From contig CM049313.1 in assembly GCA_026874595.1 (NCBI GenBank), positions 54,210,659 to 54,274,658 on the forward strand: 64,000 nt of DNA, in the 5' to 3' direction. Of the stretch, positions 49,182-59,829 are shown piece by piece. Within the stretch, counting starts at the first letter, position 1. Each line of letters starts with the position of its first letter. Both the position numbers and the translations under genes were made by a program. Below the pieces are notes generated by a model. It was not told where the DNA came from, ran no database searches, and was given only the letters and a program-made list of their open reading frames with translations. This DNA comes from Sipunculus nudus. Its lineage: Eukaryota > Annelida > Sipuncula > Golfingiida > Sipunculidae.

Positions 49182-50405
49182 TTGTGGAATAAAGAAAAGA
49201 GTAAACACCGTTCAAAACAGAACAACAAGGTCCTGATGAAGTGCCCCCAATCGTCTTGGGAATGCCACAAAGAACTGGTTTATCCACTATGGAAATTTGT
49301 TACCTTGTCAATGGAAAAAGGGCAACTTCCCTCACTATGGAAAAAGGCTAACGTATCACCAATCTATAAAAATGGAGAAAAAAATATGCCAATTAATTAC
49401 AGACCTATATCACTGACATCCTGTATTTGCAAACTTTTTGAAAAAATAATCTTTGCCCATATGTACAACTTTTTAAAAGAGAATAACATAATAAGCCCAT
49501 ATCAGTCTGGCTTTATCCCAGGAGACTCAACTGTATACCAACTGTCTGACCTATACAATTCAATCTGCCAAGACGTTGATAAAGGCAAGGAAGTACAGGC
49601 TGTATTCCTAGATTTGAGTAAAGCTTTTGACAAGGTCTGGTCTGAAGGCCTCCTCACCAAATTGTCATCAGTTGGAATTAAAGGAAAATTACTTAGGTGG
49701 TTAGCACAGTATTTAAAAAATAGGAAACAAAGAGTAATAATTGAAAATGAACTTTCTGATTGGGGATCACTTCATGCAGGAGTACCCCAAGGGTCCATAC
49801 TGGGACCCCTATTATTTTTAATATTCATCAACGACATCACAGAAAACATAGTGAGCAATATTAGATTATTTGCTGATGATACTATGTTATATCTCACCTT
49901 AGAAAATCCATCATTAGCAGAAAAAATATTAAACAATGACTTGGATAAAATATTTAAATGGTCCACAAAATGGTTAGTCACTTTTAACACAAAGAAAACC
50001 AAATCCTTAATATTTTCATCTAAATCATCTAAAACTTCTCACCGAGACCTATATTTAAATGGCATTAAAATAGATAAATTTAACAGTCACAAACATCTAG
50101 GATTAACATTCAGAAAGGACTGTAAATGGAATAATCACATAGAAAATATAAAAGCCAAAGCAAACTCTAAAGTATTAATACTAAGCAAACTGAAATTTAT
50201 GCTTGATAGGAAAACTCTTGAAAACATATACTTCACTTATATTAGGCCAATATTGGAATATAGCAATGTTGTGTGGTGTAACTGCACACAAGAGCAAAGT
50301 GATACATTGGAGGCAGTGCAGCTACAAGCTGCCAGGATTGTGACAGGCTGTGTCAGAGGAACTAGCCATGGCAAACTATACAAGGAAACAGGCTGGCCCC
50401 AATTA
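49182..50405 (+). pseudogene. Non-LTR retrotransposon reverse transcriptase, N-terminal part of the remnant
   Basis: This copies element RNA into DNA at the target site. In order, with residue numbers counted from 49182, the frame shows the finger region NYRPISLTSCICKLFEKII, the QSGF-PGDST segment, motif A with VFLDLSKAFD (Asp at about 144), VPQGS (201-205), the catalytic motif FADD (230-233) and the thumb-side KWLVTFN segment. These are typical of the jockey/CR1 group. The catalytic aspartates are intact, but the gene is dead. The endonuclease part is missing. Near 49260 a single extra base separates the GPDEVPP segment, in another frame, from the ECHKELVYPLWKF segment. The frame then runs into an inserted element at 50406, so residues after about WPQL are not retrotransposon sequence. 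Confidence 0.92.
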
Positions 50406-52657
50406 AACAAGGGACCCATGGGTCACGGCGCTCAGCTGTTATATATGATAAAAAATATGATTTGGGAAAGAGGCATATGCTGGTTTTGTGTGGTAATAAA
50501 TATAAGCTTTATTATGAGTTGTTGGTGTTTAGCTTATGTTTGATTTTGATAGTATTTTTGGAGACAGGGAAGAGGACTGATTTCATTTATTTTATTAACA
50601 AATGGAGTGCTATTGTCACACAGATTTTGACCTGGCCATATAACTTATAAGCAGCACATAAAATAAAAGAGTTTAACTATTTATTAAAATTTAATAACAA
50701 ATGTTGTGCCAATATAATATTTATTAAAAATAATAAGAGAATCATATGATTTTTTTAATAAAATATAACTGAACTAATTATTAAAATAATATTATAGAAT
50801 ATATGCATTCATGAATACATTTTGAAAGTATTTGCACTGGTATTCAAATACTTTCATTTTTACCTGAATTCCCATTTTTATGCAAGAAATTTTATAATGG
50901 AGTACATATTCATATTCATATACATTTGCAAAGTATTTGCACCATGTCTTATCATGAAGAAAAACAGTAAAAGTTTTGAGATACTGTGATGCATATGAAA
51001 AAATTACAGATGGACAGGCAAGTGGACAGAATGGACTAATGCCTTCATTTCACTTTCAAAGGAATAATGCATTTAAGTTTATATATAAGCCTATTTTTTT
51101 AGCATATCCACTTTTTTCATTAATAGTTTTTATCTGATTCATTTTTTTTATTTACAAGTGTTATAAATTTGTAATATAAAAGTGAAAATATAAGTTAAAA
51201 TATTAGAATTCTAAGTTGCAATCATTATATTTCCAGATTGTAGCTCACATTGGGTCATATTATGCATACACATATATTTTATTATTTTTAAATCAAATGT
51301 TTAAACTGAATGTAAAAGAACATAATGCCACAACATGGCATCTACAAAATTATTCCTTGAATTCCTATTAAAAAGTTTTGCACATTGGAGTTTTCAGGAC
51401 AAGCTTAATTTTATTCACCGAAATAAAATAAAAGATTCAGTAAATTTGATAAAATAAAAACATCTTTTCAAATAAAGTATACACACTGTTGGTTGAATGA
51501 GGGACAAACAATATCATTATGCTAATTACAATCTAAGCTATAATTAATAACTGGAATTAATAGTCAATTTCACACCTGGTGAAGTTTTACTCTTCTGAAG
51601 TAAAGCATTACTTATCTGATGAACATCCATACTTTCATAGCAATACATCACTTTGTGGACACAATTAAATGTGCACTTTAATCATTGTAACCCTGGTGGT
51701 ACAATCCAAAATCTAAAATGTAGCATGTCCAAGAATAAAATAAAATACAGAAAATTATAACATTCATCTAGTTTATGCACCAGCTTGGGGGGGGGGGTTG
51801 AGTGCAGGGCAGAGGAGAAGCCTGCTAGTAGTGGCCAAGCTGGGTCAAGGCAAGCTGCCTGGGGTGGGTTACACAATGCAAGTGAAGGCTGTACTACTAG
51901 GTGGGCCAGATATAAACAACACTTGACATGGTGTATGAAAACTTGAATAAAAGCTACTCTTTTCAAACAATTTCTTTGAAATTTCAGATTTTAAAAGATT
52001 AAATCCTTATGTATATATGCTGTGAAAATTAAATCAACAGTGCTTACAGGGAAAAAACGTGCCACTGCCAAAGTTGGACAAAATTTAAGGTATTAATTTT
52101 TTATTTATGCTAATAACTTGAAAAATTTGCAAAATTCAGATCTAATTTTGGGCAAACAATTGAATCTTGATTAAATAAAGTTATATTCCTGAAAAAAAGT
52201 CTTCAGCTTCAGCAATTCTCATGTTAAGTGAGCAAATATATTTCCTGATTTTAAAAAAATTGCATTATATTTGGGCCTATAACTTCAAAATAATACCCAA
52301 TACTGACCTAATTTTTGGTATGTGCATAGAAAATATATGGAAGAATATGAATACTAAATATGATCAAAAACAGATCAGTGGTTTTGATATTAGGCAGACT
52401 TGAAGTGTAACAATTGCTTTTTTATGGAAAACGGAGGTTTTTCCTTAATATCTCAAAGGAACGAAGTTCTAATGACCCAATTTTCGGTATGTTAGGAGAT
52501 TTTGGGGACATCTAATGGTATGCAGAATTTTGGATTCGTAGGTCCAACGGTTTTAAAACGTGCCCTGTTAACGGACGGACGGACTGATGGCCGGACAGCC
52601 GACGGACAAAGGACCACGACTATAGCTCAGATGACTTACAGTCAGCTGAGCTAAAAA
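50406..52657 (+). mobile_element. Family I element inserted in the LINE reverse transcriptase
   Basis: The 5' end is AACAAGGGACCCATGGGTCA, then GGCGCTCAGCTG; the 3' end is an ACGG-type run, ACTATA (52619-52624), the hairpin TAGCTCAGATGACT, loop TAC, AGTCAGCTGAGCTA, and an A run. The interrupted coding sequence on both sides proves the unit's length at 2.25 kb within the ambiguity of a few A residues. Its first 500 bp are nearly identical to the element at 22862. A poly-G run lies near 51786. It has no protein-coding potential of its own. Confidence 0.9.
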
Positions 52658-52658
52658 A

Positions 52659-53267
52659 CATAGGGAAAACTCTGTGGTCATCCAACTACACAAAATGTTA
52701 AAACAAGAAACTCCAAAGTACCTTTACCTTCTATGACCTCCACCAAGAAACTATACCTTTAATACAAGGTCAAGTGCTCTACTCAATATACAAAACATTT
52801 TCTCTAGAACAGAGCTGTACTACAACTCATTCCTACCAAAATCTATACGACTATGGAACAAACTAGATGATAGACTTAAACACTGCCAGACCAGTAAATT
52901 GCTAAAAAATAATATATCAAGAGAAATTGCTAAAAACAAACCACCTAAATATTATAATTCAGGATCAAGAAGAGCCCAGATAATTCACACATGGCTAAGA
53001 ACACAGTGCAGTAATCTAAACCATGATTTATATAGAAGACACTTATCAAACGATTCAAAATGCCAATGTGGATTCGAAACAGAAAACGCAGAACATTACC
53101 TACTGCAGTGTCACTTCCATGTCAACTCTAGAAGTAAACATCTCCCCCTAAATATACCTGTAGAAGAACTTCTTTATGGAAATCTCTATGCAAGCCACAT
53201 CAGAAATGAAGAAATTTTTGAAGCAGTATCTTCATACATAGGAGACACAAAAAGGTTCAAAATATAA
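52659..53267 (+). pseudogene. C-terminal part of the same reverse transcriptase
   Basis: The frame resumes with HRENSVVIQLHKML, which follows the WP-L segment in this family. It continues past one stop (TGA at 52734-52736) to RNYTFNTRSS and LPKSIRLWNKL, and ends with a cysteine/histidine cluster CQCGFETENAEHYLLQC close to the C-terminus. That order (YNxR-like, IRxWN, Cys-Cys-His-Cys) is standard for CR1/jockey-type open reading frame 2 tails. The stop is at 53265-53267. The part after the internal stop is open for about 175 codons. Confidence 0.88.
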
Positions 53268-53670
53268 TATTCCCCACCATATTTTCCCCTAAAAGTGATA
53301 TTCATAATTCAGTCATAAAATTAGTCCTAATATACTAGGACCTGAAACAAAAATGAAACAAAAACAATTTTTAATACTTGTCTTCCAAATAATTAATTCA
53401 ATTTAAAAAAAAAAGAACAAATGAACAATTTCTTCCATTCTTACTAAGAAAATTTACAACTTGCCTTCACTTACCCAACATCCATACCAACCTACCTCAC
53501 CTAAACTCACTCACATCCAAACACTCTGAATACTGCCATCGTATATTGTTAATGGAAACATTCGGGAGAGAGTCGAGGTAAGCTTTAAGTAGCTTGCACT
53601 TAATCCCACTGATGCTTGTATTATGTGATTTATATGTGCATATTCAGTATCAATAAAATATCTAAAACAA
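53268..53670 (+). other. LINE 3' untranslated region
   Basis: AT-rich non-coding tail after the stop codon, with a GGAAACATTCGGGAGAGA segment near 53553 and an AATAAA at about 53654. The 3' limit is uncertain by some tens of bases. Confidence 0.6.
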
Positions 53671-54041
53671 AAACAGACATAATTGAGCTACTGACAAACA
53701 GCACAGAAGGTGCATACACTGGACTTATATGTGAGTTATATGTCACTTATAAGGGACATATATGGCACATATATGGGAGTTATGGGGGACATATATGGGA
53801 CATATATGGGAGTTATAGGGGACCTATATGTGGAAGCCTTATAAGTGACATATAAGGCCCATATATGTTACATATAAGGCTCCTATCCAATTTGCATATC
53901 AAATCCATATACCAGACATATATGTGACATATATTGGTGCTATAAGGTTGGACATAAGGGACATATATGGCACATTTATGTACCTTATATGTGCCATATA
54001 ACTTTCACATATATGGCACTTATAAAAATTTTCGGTAAGGG

Positions 54042-54057
54042 TTATAGTCAGCTAAAA
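54042..54057 (+). mobile_element. Outermost element of nest 2 (third part)
   Basis: TTATAGTCAGCTAAAAA is the missing second hairpin arm of the element begun at 42016, with GAG of CAGCTGAGC deleted. The DNA that follows (TTGAATTGACC) matches the style of the TTGAATTG-rich flank left of 42016, as expected if both sides were once continuous. Confidence 0.75.
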
Positions 54058-54189
54058 ATTGAATTGACCCCAAGTCCGTTATCAAAGATGACAAAGCAGA
54101 GTTTTAAACGTATGTCTCAGGAGAGGCATTATACATGGCTATGCCCTGTTTCCCAATCCTAATTGATACATTCAATAAAAATACTGTTT

Positions 54190-55828
54190 CAAGAAACATT
54201 ATGGAGAGAACCAAACTTGAGACAACAAATGAAGAGTATCAAACTATAACTGTCATTATCTGCCCACACAAAAAAAATCAGGGTGGTATCTGCAGGCATT
54301 GAGGAAAAAAAGTCAGTACATATGCATTTGTTATGAAAATTTATATTTTCATGAAACTTTCTATGTTCAGGAGCAGTCAAATGGTCAAAAGTAGGTCAAC
54401 TGAGACAAAACAAGAACTCGATCTGTAACTGGTCAATATCTGCCTACACACAAAAAATCAGGCCCGTATCTGCAGGCACTGCGAAAAAAAGTCCATACAT
54501 GTGCACCTTTTTATGAAATTTTCTATGTTAGAGCACCGTCAAACGGTCAAAAATAGGTCAACTGGGACAAAACGTGAACTTGATCTGTAACTGGTCTATA
54601 TCTGCCCACACACCAAAAATCAGGCCAATATCTGCAGGTATTGTGAAGAAAAGTCTGTACAAGTGTATTTGTCATGAAAATATATATTTTACATGAAATT
54701 TTCTATGTTCAGGAGCCGTAAAACAGTCAAAAGTAGGTCAACCGGAACGAAATGCGAACTCCATCTGTAACTGGTCAATATCTGCCGTCACACCAAAAAT
54801 GAGGCCAATATCTGCAGGTATTGCGAAAAAAAGTCCGCACATGTGGATTTGTCATGAAATTTCATATTTTTAATGAAATTTTCTATGTTCAGGAGCCGTA
54901 AAACAGTCAAAAGAAGGTCAACCGGGACGAAACGCGAACTCGATCTGTAACTGGTCTATATCTGCCCACACACCTAAAATCAGGCCAATATCTGCAGGCA
55001 CTGTGAAAAAAAGTCCGTACATGTGTATTTGTCATGAAATTTCATATTTTTCATGAAATTTTCTATGTTCAGAGGCCGTAAAACAGTCAAAAGTAGGTCA
55101 ACCAGGACGAAACGCGAACTCGATCTGTAACTGGTCTATATCTGCCCACACACAAAAAATCAGGCCAATATCTGCAGGCATTGCGAAAAAAAAACGTACA
55201 TGTGTATTTGTCATGAAATTTCATATTTTTCATGAAATTTTCTATGTTCAGTAGCTGTAAAACGGTCAAAAGTAGGTCAATCGGGACGAAACGCGAACTC
55301 GATATGTAACTGGTCTATATCTGCACACACACCAAAAATCAGGCCAATATCTGCAGGCACTGTGAAAAAAAGTCCGTACATGTGTATTTGTCATGAAATT
55401 TCATATTTTTCATGAAATTTTCTATGTTCAGGAGCCGTAAAACGGTCAAAAGTAGGTCAACCGGGACGAAACGCGAACTCAATCTGTAACTGGTCTATAT
55501 CTGCTCACACACCAAAAATCAGGCCAATATCTGCAGGCATTGCGAAAAAAAGTCCGTACATGTGTATCTGTCATGAATATTTCTATTTTTCATGAAAATT
55601 TCTAAGTTTAGGAGCCGTAAAATGGTCAAAAGTAAGTCAACCGGGACGAAACGCGAACTCGATCTGTAACTGGTCTATATCTGCCCACACACCAAAAATC
55701 AGGCCAATATCTGCAGGCATTGCGAAAAAAATTCCGTACAACTGTTTGATTTCGGAAGGACGGAAGGTGGAATGACGGACATGGGTAATACTATATGCCC
55801 CGGCCACTTTGTGGGGGGGGCATAAAAA
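54190..55828 (+). mobile_element. Family III element: 180-bp tandem core plus terminal hairpin
   Basis: About nine units marked by GATCTGTAACTGGTC-like words near 54420, 54583, 54763, 54943, 55123, 55302, 55482 and 55662 (mostly 180 bp apart, the first spacing 162). The array is followed by a GGAAGGACGGA-type run, then ACTATA (55790-55795), the hairpin TATGCCCC...GGGGCATA and AAAAA. Units in the middle are nearly identical and the first two are most diverged. Tandem core, ACGG-like run and terminal structure recall the pearl elements described in bivalves; that comparison is from memory. Confidence 0.85.
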
Positions 55829-57305
55829 TTCATTTTGGACTAATTTCACATCAATGTACACACTAGACACAGTAGGAATCTAGATTAATATTATCAACTG
55901 CATCTTTGTCTATCATTAATTTCCTTCATATGATCCCTAATGATTAGTAATGAATAATATGATTTACTTCTTTATCATTAAAATTGAACTGAAAAATGCC
56001 ATAAGTGACTGCATGGTGTTATTTGGAATACGTGACATTCTATCCATCGATACCAGATTCTTATATCATCAGTAACTGCAAGTTAATTTCCTGTTATTAT
56101 AAACTAACAAATTCCTTTTCTATTTTTCTTTAATTTGTTATTAAAAACCAATAAAAATTTATTAATTTATTGTTTATTGTTATGTTGTTGGTTAAAACTA
56201 CTAGATGAGTTGGGTTGGACAAGTGGATCAACTGTGGCTGGCCATAAGCTGCCTGGATTCTGTGTATGCCTCGCCTCAAGCATGCATAATACAGGTGACT
56301 CAAGAGGGGCTGGAGAGAGCCAAAGTCTGACAGGGTCTCATAAAAAACATTAATAAAAGCTACAATTTTTGGCCAATTTCTTTCAGTTTTCTAAACTAAA
56401 AAGCTGAAATCCTTATGTATGCATGATACGAAAATTATATCAACAGTGCTCATGGGAAACAAACGTGCCATGGTCACAGTTGGGCAAAATTTAAGGTACT
56501 AATTTTTTATTTATACTAATAACTTATAAAATTTGAAAAATTCAGAACCAATTTTTGGTATTCAATTTAATCTTGATTAAATAATGTTACATCCCTGACA
56601 AAAAAATCTCTAGCTTCAGCAATGCCCTTGTTAAGGGAGTAAATATATTTCTTGATTTTTACAAAGTGCATTATGTTTGGGCCCATAACTTAAAACAATT
56701 ACACAATACTGACATCATTCTGGCATGTGCATAGAGAATGAAAAATATGTATATTATTTATGATTAAAGTCAGATCAGTGGTTTTGATATTAGGCAGTCT
56801 TGAAGTGTAACAATGGGTTTTTAATGGATAATGAAGTTTTTCTTTAATATCTCAAAGGTATTAGGTCCTAGTGACCAAATTCTTGGCATGGTAGGGGATT
56901 TTGGAGACATCGACCTGTTTGCCGAATTTAAGGAACTTAGAGCTGAAGCAGGGGAGCTGAGCTCTTGCAAACTGCATAACACTAGCTTGATGTAAACAAT
57001 ATGTAACATGGTGCTGAAAACTTGAATAAAATCTACAGTTTTTGATCAACTGGTTTCAAATTTTGGTGTTAACAGTTGAAATGCTAACAAAAACATGCTG
57101 AGAAAATTAAATCCACAGTACTTACAGGAAAAAAACGTGCCATGGTCAAATTTGGGCAAAATTTAAGGTACCATTTTTTTATTTTTATTAATATTTTAAA
57201 AACGTGCCACATCTACGGACAGACGGACGGACGGACAGACGGACGGACGACGGACAATGGACCACGACTATAGCTCAGATGACTTATAGTCAGCTGAGCT
57301 AAAAA
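55829..57305 (+). mobile_element. Family I element, 3' part
   Basis: From CATTTTGGACTAATTTCACA it is closely similar to 23560-24690, including the GATGAGTTGGGTTGGACA block. It then has its own ACGG run, ACTATA (57267-57272) and hairpin ending AAAAA. The 5' part is absent: the family III element abuts it directly, so either the copy is truncated or its left half was displaced. Confidence 0.8.
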
Positions 57306-57735
57306 TACTAAAAAAGATGTAGCTTATCTTATTGAAAATACTATTTTCTTTCATGAATATGGATTGTAACCACAAGGAATCAAGAAGCTATGTGTTACCG
57401 TCAATGCTGCTGCACCTCATAACTAAATCATACTGGTCTTCTCTAGCATTCCCCTGCAGTGATCTGACATTCTGGCAACATTAGAATCTGAAATGGGAGA
57501 GACAACTAAGTAATCAAGTAAAGATTATAACTCAAATTATATTAAAAGTAAGAGGAACTACTTTCAACAATTTGATTATTATTTTATTGTTTTGATTATA
57601 ATAATAATTCATTCTGAAGCTTCATTAGAGGTGAAAAAAGGTAACATTTTATATTAATGTTTATATATGGTTATAGATATAAAGTTGCGGATCCAGTTAT
57701 TCAAAATCAGGGGGTGAGGGGGCGTTTTGTTTAAT
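57306..57735. other. Unassigned AT-rich sequence
   Basis: No gene or repeat is recognised. Confidence 0.3.
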
Positions 57736-57743
57736 ATATACAC

Positions 57744-57788
<45 letters not shown>

Positions 57789-57850
57789 TGTATATACATA
57801 TATATATATATATACATATGTAAAAGTATATGTATATATATATATATTTT
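57736..57850. repeat. Interrupted (TA)n microsatellite
   Basis: Three TA-rich blocks are separated by short interruptions such as CTGTATATACA and CATATGTAAAAG. Confidence 0.95.
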
Positions 57851-59059
57851 CAGGCTATGAAAATTATAAATATTTGTTTTTATTAAAGGTCTGATTCTGC
57901 ACTTAGGCAACCATTAAAAAACGAGAAGCTTATTCCCAATCATGGACAGGATTATACAAACTGAAGCATACTATTATAAGATGAAAACACTATATTACAG
58001 GTATATTTAAAAAGATCTGTTTGCATTACAGCCCTGTAGCTAGATGTTATGCTACTGGCAAAGAGCAGACTGTTTACTGAATTCAACCAAACTTGACTGA
58101 AAATTGACTAAAATTAACTAAAACTGACTGAAATTGACCAAAAGTGATCATTGACCTTAATTTCATCAAATGCACTGTTGCATAGTTTATCACTACTAAT
58201 TTTGATTTGTTCTGACGCATATTGATACGTACAAGTATCAAGATTCTTCAAAAGACCAATTTATGAGAGCATTAAATTCAGGCGAGAAACTGAAAGGGTA
58301 GGGGTTTTAGATTTTCTTTCACAGAGACTATTTTAAAAAATCAATCATTTTTATTCTTATGTTTCTTCAGACAGATAATGTCAATTTTATTTTAAATTTA
58401 ATATTGTAAAATAAATTATAAGTGTTTGTGGAGTCTATAAATGTGTTCAGATAATGGCTAAATGTCCAATGTATAGATTATTTGCATTTGACAAGTTTCT
58501 CTCAAATTAATATATATGTGTGTGTGTGTGTGTGAAGAGAAGTCAGCTTGAAATGAAAATCATAAATCAAAAGGAATATTATCATTTTTAACAAATGGTA
58601 TGTCAGTGTGCACAAAATATATTTAAAATAAATGGCCATGCATACTGCATGCATGTTGCAAACTGCATGTTACACTGTTGGATTTCATAACCAAACTAAT
58701 ATGTTGGAGAGGAATTATTAAATATAATGAGTCTAATGGTACATTTGGTTATTTGGCAGAAAGACAGTTAGTATTAAGTTAAGAGTCCTTTTTTATTTAA
58801 AAAAAAATAAATATTGAAGTGTTATAGTAAAATTTTATAAGTTGACAGCATATTGCTGTTCAGATGAAATGCCTAGCATATATAAAAGCAGGTGTAACAG
58901 ACTGCTTAAAACACATGAGCAGCAGTACTTGACCTGGGGTGGTTTCTATGTTTATCCTGACCTGAGCAGGGAATCATGATTATCACCAGATATATCTTAG
59001 TTCTATAAATGCTAAAAAATAGAAAAAAGAAATGTTTATTTTGCATTTTCTAAAATTTA
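57851..59059. other. Unassigned AT-rich sequence
   Basis: It holds a diverged copy (57925-58010) of the 41280-41350 repeat and a short (TG)n at about 58516-58533. No gene is seen. Confidence 0.35.
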
Positions 59060-59102
59060 ACAAAATGCACTGAGTGCTGTGACCAATGGGTCCCTTGTTT
59101 TT
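59060..59102 (-). mobile_element. Orphan family I 5' end, inverted
   Basis: On the minus strand it reads AACAAGGGACCCATTGGTCA followed by CAGCACTCAGTG, the usual 5' signature. The rest of the element would extend left, but no 3' hairpin is found before 57.3 kb, so it is truncated or strongly diverged. Confidence 0.65.
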
Positions 59103-59459
59103 AATGTATTTTTCAGGGTTTGCAGGTTTTACCCACTACTTAGGGTTGGCACAATCTTCCTGGAGGGAAGGGAAGGGATGGAAAGAAATATTTTCTTTCG
59201 GAAGGGAAGAAATACTTTATTCCCACAATTTCTTCCCAGGGAAAAAATAAGATTCACAACATACCTGTATTTCACGTTGTTCAAATGTCATTTTGGCTTG
59301 TTATATCAGTGCAAATCAGAATGATTGATTTCACACCCTTTGGTAAATAAAGGACATGCAAACAAACCATGTGGATGTGACTGGTGTGTCATTTTATTAT
59401 GGGGCTGGATGATGTAGTCTTCAGCTGAGTAATCAAGATGAATTCAACTTGAGTCCACT

Positions 59460-59752
59460 CAGTCCATTGGTGTTGTTGTTGCTGAAGGCTTGTCTTGAGC
59501 TGTGTGATTAGGATGAACTCAAAATGAGTACATACCCTTCAGGGGTGGAGGTGGGCTTGTACAGTTGAGCTGGTTTTTAGTTAAGTAATAAGGATGAACT
59601 CAACTTTAGTTCATAACCTTCAGGGGTGGAGGTCGGCTTGTACAGTTGAGCTGGTTTTTAGTTAAGTAATTTGGATGAACTCAACATTAGTTTATACCCT
59701 TCAGGGGTGGAGGTCGGCTTGTACAGTTGAGCTGGTCTTTAGCTTAGTAACT
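59460..59752. repeat. 81-bp tandem repeat
   Basis: TTCAGGGGTGGAGGT occurs at 59538, 59619 and 59700. Each unit includes GGATGAACTCAA and TTGTACAGTTGAGCTGG. A partial, diverged unit precedes them. Confidence 0.9.
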
Positions 59753-59829
59753 GGCAGTCCAGCCATGTCTTCTGGTAGCTCACCTACTCCATCCAACTTA
59801 TCAAGGTCATCAACTCGACACAGGCCTAC

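Larger units (their letters stand above)
49182..53670 (+). mobile_element. 5'-truncated CR1/jockey-like LINE, split by a later insertion
   Basis: The element consists of a reverse transcriptase fragment (49182-50405), a 2.25-kb inserted family I element (50406-52657), the C-terminal coding remainder (52659-53267) and a 3' untranslated stretch ending near AATAAAATATCTAAAAC at about 53650-53670. There is no endonuclease domain, which fits the 5' truncation usual for target-primed insertion. Without the insert it is about 2.2 kb long. Confidence 0.85.
45433..54041. mobile_element. 8.6-kb element with CCCTTA termini
   Basis: The left end CCCTTATGAAAAT and the right end (read inverted) CCCTTACCGAAAATTTTTAT are similar. 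Both flanks carry TT, and removing the element with one TT restores the ordinary family I hairpin, so a 2-bp target duplication is likely. Both end regions (45450-45780 and 53720-54030) are packed with TTATAAGGGACATATATG-like words in both orientations, including the perfect 20-bp palindrome ATGTCCCTTATAAGGGACAT at 45496-45515. The ends resemble those of the MITE at 20.4 kb. No transposase frame is seen; the only coding remnant inside is an inserted LINE. The interior 45.8-49.1 kb is otherwise unassigned. Confidence 0.75.

Noticed and set aside
50406-50650. Protein tail starting NKGPMGHGAQLLYM, also seen at 22856-23107
   Set aside because: It is a translation of the 5' end of the family I element, not of the reverse transcriptase; the same words occur outside any gene.
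45433-54041. piggyBac-like assignment for the CCCTTA-ended element
   Set aside because: CCC...GGG ends are reminiscent, but the flanks show TT rather than the TTAA required by that superfamily, and no transposase is seen.
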